Source: Adiantum capillus-veneris (Eukaryota; Streptophyta; Polypodiopsida; Polypodiales; Pteridaceae). From it: a stretch of 64,000 nt of DNA. Below the pieces are notes generated by a model. It saw only the letters and a program-made list of their open reading frames with translations, had not been told where the DNA came from and did not search any database. The position numbers and the translations under genes are program-made. How positions within the stretch are numbered: position 1 is the first letter of the stretch; each line of letters begins with the position of its first letter. This document shows, one piece after another, positions 59,490 to 64,000 of the stretch. Location of the stretch: positions 152,694,140 to 152,758,139 of the forward strand of contig CM043955.1 in assembly GCA_014529385.2 (NCBI GenBank), written 5' to 3'.

Positions 59490-59494
59490 GAGGG

Positions 59495-59890
59495 AGAACC
59501 TGTTGCCTGAGGGCCTGTTGTGCTCCTTGCTCATCTACCCAAGAGAGCTCACTTGAGTTTGCTTATATATTTTCATACCCAATTTGCCCTACCTACTTTT
59601 GTTGGGAAGTCACTTAAATTAATCAGTGAAAAATGTCAGAAATAGGGAAAATAGGATAAAGTCACTGAAAAAATCCCCAAACTGACTCTGATGGAATCTA
59701 ATAGAAATGCTTATGCTTATGCGGTGTGCAACCAGAGGATATGCATCTATACTAAGTGACTGGGCATGCAAACTCTACGAATAGACTCACAAAAGTTCCA
59801 GATCACTTCTAATCTAGACTGACTGGACTGACGGAAACCCGATTGTGTAGCTTGTCCACGGACACATAGGGTTGGATGTGTCACGTGACA
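59495..59890 (-). repeat. Partial D-family LTR, right piece (D3)
   Basis: Continues 53736-54386 after chromovirus C. Carries GCTTATATATT (TATA-like on the minus strand) and ends GTGTCACGTGACA like other D LTRs. Confidence 0.75.
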
Positions 59891-59892
59891 CA

Positions 59893-60470
59893 TTGCCACG
59901 TCAATATCAAGATTATAATGATGTTTTTGAGAAGAACAATGCAGACCTCTTATCGGAGCATCGACCCTATGATTGTGCTATAGACCTTCAAGAGGAAACC
60001 CAACCCCCTTTTGGCCAAATATACAAGCTATCTCAAGATGAATTGGTAGAATTACGAAAAAATATTGATGAGAATCTTGGTAAGGGGTTCATACGGCATT
60101 CAAAGTCCCCAACAGTAGCTCCAATACTCGTTTTAAAAAAGGACGGAACTCTCCGCATGTGCGTGGATTATAGGGGCCTGAACAAGATCACCATCAAGAA
60201 TCGCTATCCCCTTCTCTTGATCCCAGAAGCTTCTTGAGCACCTAGGCAAGGCAAGAATATTTACAAAAATAGACCTTCGAGGTAATTACAACCTAGTCAG
60301 AATCAAACAAGGTGATGAATCGAAGACAGCCTTTCGGACAAGGTATGGCCACTATGAATATACCGTCCTGCCATTTGGTCTCACAAATGCCCCAGCTTTT
60401 CAACATTTAATGAACGATATCTTTCTGGAGTATTTGGATTATTTTGGAAGAGGTCTTTTCTAAGAGACTA
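59893..60470 (+). pseudogene. Gypsy RT fragment on the plus strand
   Basis: Frame 59872-60237: [14 protein letters not shown], then [20 protein letters not shown] (RT motifs). A frameshift follows, then [14 protein letters not shown] and [18 protein letters not shown]. It stops before the catalytic YxDD box. No LTR is associated. The D3 LTR piece is directly adjacent, so D3 probably inserted here. Confidence 0.8.
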
Positions 60471-60840
60471 TTGGAAAATTCGTTAGAAAGAGAAGGCGCT
60501 CACAATGTACAAGAACTTGGACTTGATGATAAGCTTAATATTGATTACAAGACTTAATACTTTATTAAGAGAGCTAGATACAAGACTTGGATAACATGAC
60601 TTGAGTACAAGACAAGGCTTGATTGCAAGGACAAGACTTGAACAGAGAAGCCTCACAACTGGTGCTGGCAAGACTCAGGGGCTTGTGGCCCAAGACCCCT
60701 ATTTATACTAGTCCTTGAGGAGGTTACTTGAGGAGGTTAGGACTTTCTAGGTTCTTCTTGAGGAGGTTAGAACCTTCTTGTCAATGAACCTAAGGATAAA
60801 GCTAACACAATTGATAAACCTAAGCTCACTCCAGATGAAA
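60471..60840. other. Unclassified insert with CAAGACTTG/GAGGAGGTTAG repeats
   Basis: Repeats of ACAAGACTTG (60540-60640) and of TTGAGGAGGTTAG (three times, 60714-60775). It separates two gypsy fragments, so may be an LTR or MITE remnant. No gene. Confidence 0.4.
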
Positions 60841-61795
60841 AGGTAGCACAAGGAATTTTAGGAGGATACATCACGTCGGAAGAGCAAAGCACTTATTTTA
60901 AGGAAGGTCGTTGTTTCCATTGTCACATTAAGGGTCACATAAAAAGAACATGTCCTACGCTTGACTCTAATGAATCCAAAGAATCCACAGAACCCACTTC
61001 CTCTGTCAATGCAATAAATGACAACAAGAGTGTGCCCCAAGTTTCTGATGACCCTCCCATTAATGAGTCTCTTATTAAATGTTATGGTCATACGACGGGG
61101 CAACGTTTTGTCATATGGTTTGACCCAAGCAGTATGCATGATGTGATTAGTCTCTCTCTTGTTAAGAGAGCCCGCCTAGAGGTTAGTCACAAGCATGAAA
61201 ACTTGAATGATAATGATGAGCATGATGATTTGGATGACACTGACAAGCATAATGATTTGCATGATGACCACGATGTGATTTCTCACAAGCATGATGATTT
61301 GTATGATCAAGACATGATTGTTCACCAGGATGATGGTTTAGTTGATGCTTTTTCTAGGGAAGCTAACCTCGTTGCAGATTCGATCGATCACGAAGAATCG
61401 ATCTTGGCTTTCGCGTCGAGGTCCAAAGCAAACCCCCAGGCAGATTCGATCAAACACGACGACATTCTTGGCTCTCGAGCCTAGGTCCAAAGAACCCTTA
61501 CAGAAAGTACTATGTGTTCGAATGATTAGTCAACACGCATTGTTCGAATGTTTCATTCGTGATCGTTTCCTGTATTATAGTCAGCGTCTTTATGTGATCC
61601 CTTTTCCTAGGCATGACATATTGTACGTTGAGCACGTTTCACTCATGAATGAGCACGGATGTATGCGGATTATTCATGAAAAGTTGAAGTATGCATTCAA
61701 GGAAGTCACATTCCATGTCTCTTCCTTGGCACAACACAATTGTAGAAAGAGCACAAGAAAGTATGCGCACCAATTAGGGGCATGCCCATTGTGAA
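60841..61795 (+). pseudogene. D-like gypsy derivative: knuckle, protease, Asp/His-rich insert, integrase
   Basis: Plus strand. 60860-61030: CFHCHIKGHIKRTC, a canonical CCHC knuckle. 61032-61180: KCYGHTTGQRFVIWFDPSSM then HDVISLSLVKRARLE, homologous to D2's protease start but with DPS at the catalytic loop. 61187-61340 encodes an Asp/His-rich repeat (HDDL, HNDL, HKHDDLYD). 61342-61794 encodes the end of RNase H and the integrase zinc region (FIRDRFLYYSQRLYV, then HVSLMNEHGCMRII). RT is absent. A deletion derivative in which repeat sequence occupies the missing region. Confidence 0.65.
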
Positions 61796-62344
61796 TTGCC
61801 ACAATTGATTGATTTAGATCAGCAAGACAAGATTCGATCTCATTGTTTGCGTGTGTGTGGTGAACGGCTTGACACTCCGTCTATTTGTTCATCTACATTG
61901 CATGCACAGTCTTTTAGGAAGACGAGATTTTTCCAGTCACCTTACATGAAATAGACATAGTTACATGGGATGGCAAGTCGGGGTTGGGAACGGAAACAGG
62001 GACGGGACGGCAAAAGTCAGGAAACAGTAATGGGGGTCGAAACAGCAAAAATAAAATAGAGTTTTTTTGGCATTTTTTGACCTACACATATACCACACAT
62101 AGAGCATCACTTTGACCACAAATTTACACTAAATAGACCAAAGAGCACGAGTGATATAGGCAGAAATGTGCTAATAAAACATCGATGGATACAAAATGAA
62201 AAGTGCATGCCACAAGGGCTCAAAAAGCCTAATGGACTTAGGACAAGCCTCGAGGATAACAAAAAGTACAAAAGACTATGTAGTAGGTAGAGTCGTAGAC
62301 TCTAGAGTCTAGACTAGAGAGTGATCAATGATCATTAAACTCAA
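61796..62344. other. No gene; probable 3' flank of the hAT element
   Basis: Contains GGGACGGGACGG-type GC patches (61990-62020), common near hAT ends, but no terminal inverted repeat can be assigned within the window. Confidence 0.4.
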
Positions 62345-64000
62345 GAAGTCCTCGCTTGCAGAATCTCCATATCGTCGTCGTCGTCGAGGTCATCAACGAT
62401 ATATCAAGCCTCGCGAGGCTCGCATTGAGGCTCGAAGTCCTCCTCTAGCTCTTCCAAAAGTGTATCGGCCATAGATGGATTCTCTTCTGCCATCTCCCAC
62501 TCAGTGAAGAGATCTGCCTTGTGTGTGACGCTCTTGGCAAGCATGCACAACTTAGCGCTCATAAACACCAAATCATTGGCCCTCTCGACCCCAAGGCGAT
62601 TCCTCTTCCCAGAGGCAATGTGGCTGTACACACTCCATAGTTGCTCCAAGCAACTAGTGGTACATGCTTGACACGAACAGCCAAGCGCTGCAAATGTGGG
62701 CCATCTCCTCCATAGTCCTCCCACCACAAAACCGAGCCAATCTTGTTGCGATCAACCTGTGCATCTACACATCCATAGCATCTCTTCTTTTGCCTGTAGT
62801 TGAGTAGCTCGTCTCAAATTTTGCACCTAATGTCACTGCCAGGCTAGGGACGCTCCAATGCAAGCCGCCATCCTTTGCTCTCCTCCTTGTCGGTCTCTTG
62901 ACGCCTTCCCTGAAACTTAGGGTCAAGCACATAAGCTGCCGCATGAAGTGGAGAGTAATTGAGGCTCGAAGTCCTCCTCTAGCTCCTCCAAAAGTGTATC
63001 GACCATAGACGGATTCTCTTGTGCCATCTTCCACTCAGTGAAGGGATTTGCCTTGTGTGTGACGCTCTTGGCAAGCATGCGCAACTTAGCGCTCATAAAC
63101 ACCAAATCATTGGCTCTCTCGACCCCAAGGCGATTCCTCTTCTTAGAGGCAATGTGGATGTACACACTCTATAGTTGCTTCAAGCAACTAGTGGTACATG
63201 CTTGGGTAAGGACACGAACAGCCAAGCGCTGCAAATGAGGGCCATCTCCTCCATAGTCCTCCCACCACAAAACCGAGCCAATCTTGTTGCGATCAACCTG
63301 TGCATCTACACATCCATAGCAGCCCTTCTTTTGCCTATAGTTGAGTAGCTCGTCTCTAATTTTGCACCTAGTGCCACTGCTAGGCTCAAGACGCTCCAAT
63401 GCAAGCCGCCATCCTTTGCTCACCTCCATGTCGGTCTCTCGACGCCTTCCCTGAAACTCGGGGTCAAGCACATAAGCTGCCGCATGAAGTGGAGAGTAGT
63501 ATCTATTCCACCTCAACTCACACAAGCCATGAATCTCCACATACTGAACAGGGTCAGGCACAAGCCTCTCAAGTGCCTCTATCATCCGATCCATGGCTTC
63601 GTAGACTTTGCCAATGCATGGCTGCAAGCCATCCACAACTCGAAGTAGGTGTAGAATAGGCTTCACCATGGCGTCAAGAGTCTTCACCTCCTCCCACCAA
63701 GCCGCGTCGTCAGACCATTCTCGGCATTTTAATCTTGTCGATGTAGACTCCGGCATGGCCTGGAACTCATCACTGAGAAAGAGACCCCTTAAGGTTCCGC
63801 CACATGTAGACAAGAGGCCTAGCATAAGCCAAGTAATGCAAATCTTGTCTCTGAATATTTGAGCGAAGACAAGTGGCTCCTCTTTGAGAATTCATGGCCT
63901 TGCCACTGTCGAATGCATCATGTGACTCCACAAAGTACATCTCCCCTCGAGAGTAGGCCACCACTCCGTGGATGGACCGCTTGCGAATGTAGCTCCATCC
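62345..64000 (-). pseudogene. hAT-superfamily transposase, decayed, runs off the window
   Basis: 63770-63964 encodes GEMYFVESHDAFDSGKAM, the start of the RNase H-like DUF659 region. 63169-63825 then has LRGLFLSDEF, WWEEVKTLDAMVKPIL, LLRVVDGLQPCIGKVYEAMD, LRWNRYYSPLHAAAYVLDPEF and WWEDYGGDGPHLQRLAVRVL, the C-terminal hAT dimerisation region; KKRNRLGVERANDLVF follows. Between SGKAM and LFLSDEF about 150 expected residues, with catalytic positions, are missing. The end DLDDDDDMEIL lies near 62360 after an in-frame TGA. The 3' part is tandemly duplicated. The 5' end lies beyond 64000. Confidence 0.85.
62425..63498 (-). repeat. Tandem duplication (534/541 bp) of the hAT 3' coding end
   Basis: 62425-62957 and 62959-63498 are aligned copies, both beginning TTGAGGCTCGAAGTCC and ending GGAGAGTA. 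The right copy has seven extra bases (GGGTAAG at about 63204) that keep the transposase frame; their loss shifts the frame in the left copy. Confidence 0.9.

Overview
This is a stretch of plant nuclear heterochromatin-like DNA built almost entirely from decayed, nested transposable elements. The plant call rests on Ty3/gypsy chromovirus-type pol with a C-terminal chromodomain, Ty1/copia pol, initiator-Met primer-binding sites, Athila/Tat-like primer-binding sites, a plant-type hAT transposase, and long CT/GA/CA microsatellites. I cannot name the species. No intact autonomous element was found. One short spliced gene tail (42675-43186, minus) is the only plausible host gene.

Layout. 1-1965: gene-free, microsatellite and poly-G DNA. 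1966-18280: outer LTR element A on the minus strand, a gag-protease element with no recognisable pol; its gag is split by a complete 5.6-kb chromovirus B (9461-15073, 161-bp LTRs), and its gag-protease frame is split by a 1.34-kb inverted-repeat DNA element flanked by TTAA (6395-7731). 18281-19888: flank with a possible LINE-type fragment and poly-G/CT blocks. 19889-23506: plus-strand protease-bearing retroelement ORF remnants related to A. 23669-30536: minus-strand element F (gag, a 4.2-kb leader, primer-binding site, 5' LTR). Its leader carries fourteen dyad-symmetric palindromes at about 270-288 bp spacing, the most striking signal in the window. 30700-33102: Ty1/copia pol remnant. 33103-34760: about 290-bp repeats. 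35335-37881: small non-autonomous LTR element G.

37882-42640: microsatellites and nothing coding. 42675-43186: host gene tail. 43790-45990: deletion derivative E of a chromovirus. 46423-53735: two copies of gypsy family D facing each other (D1 plus, D2 minus). 53736-59890: a partial D LTR holding a further chromovirus C (54387-59489, TSD gaggg). 59893-61795: plus-strand gypsy fragments, including a D-like derivative with an Asp/His-rich insert. 62345-64000: decayed hAT transposase with a tandem duplication of its 3' coding end.

The sequence records a history rather than a working gene set: A inserted, was hit by B and by the TTAA element at positions where removing the insert and one target duplication continues the reading frame, and later decay added stops, frameshifts and domain deletions. 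A and F share gag-protease architecture, an unusual zinc-knuckle spacing and repeated-hairpin leaders, suggesting a family of pol-less elements mobilised in trans.
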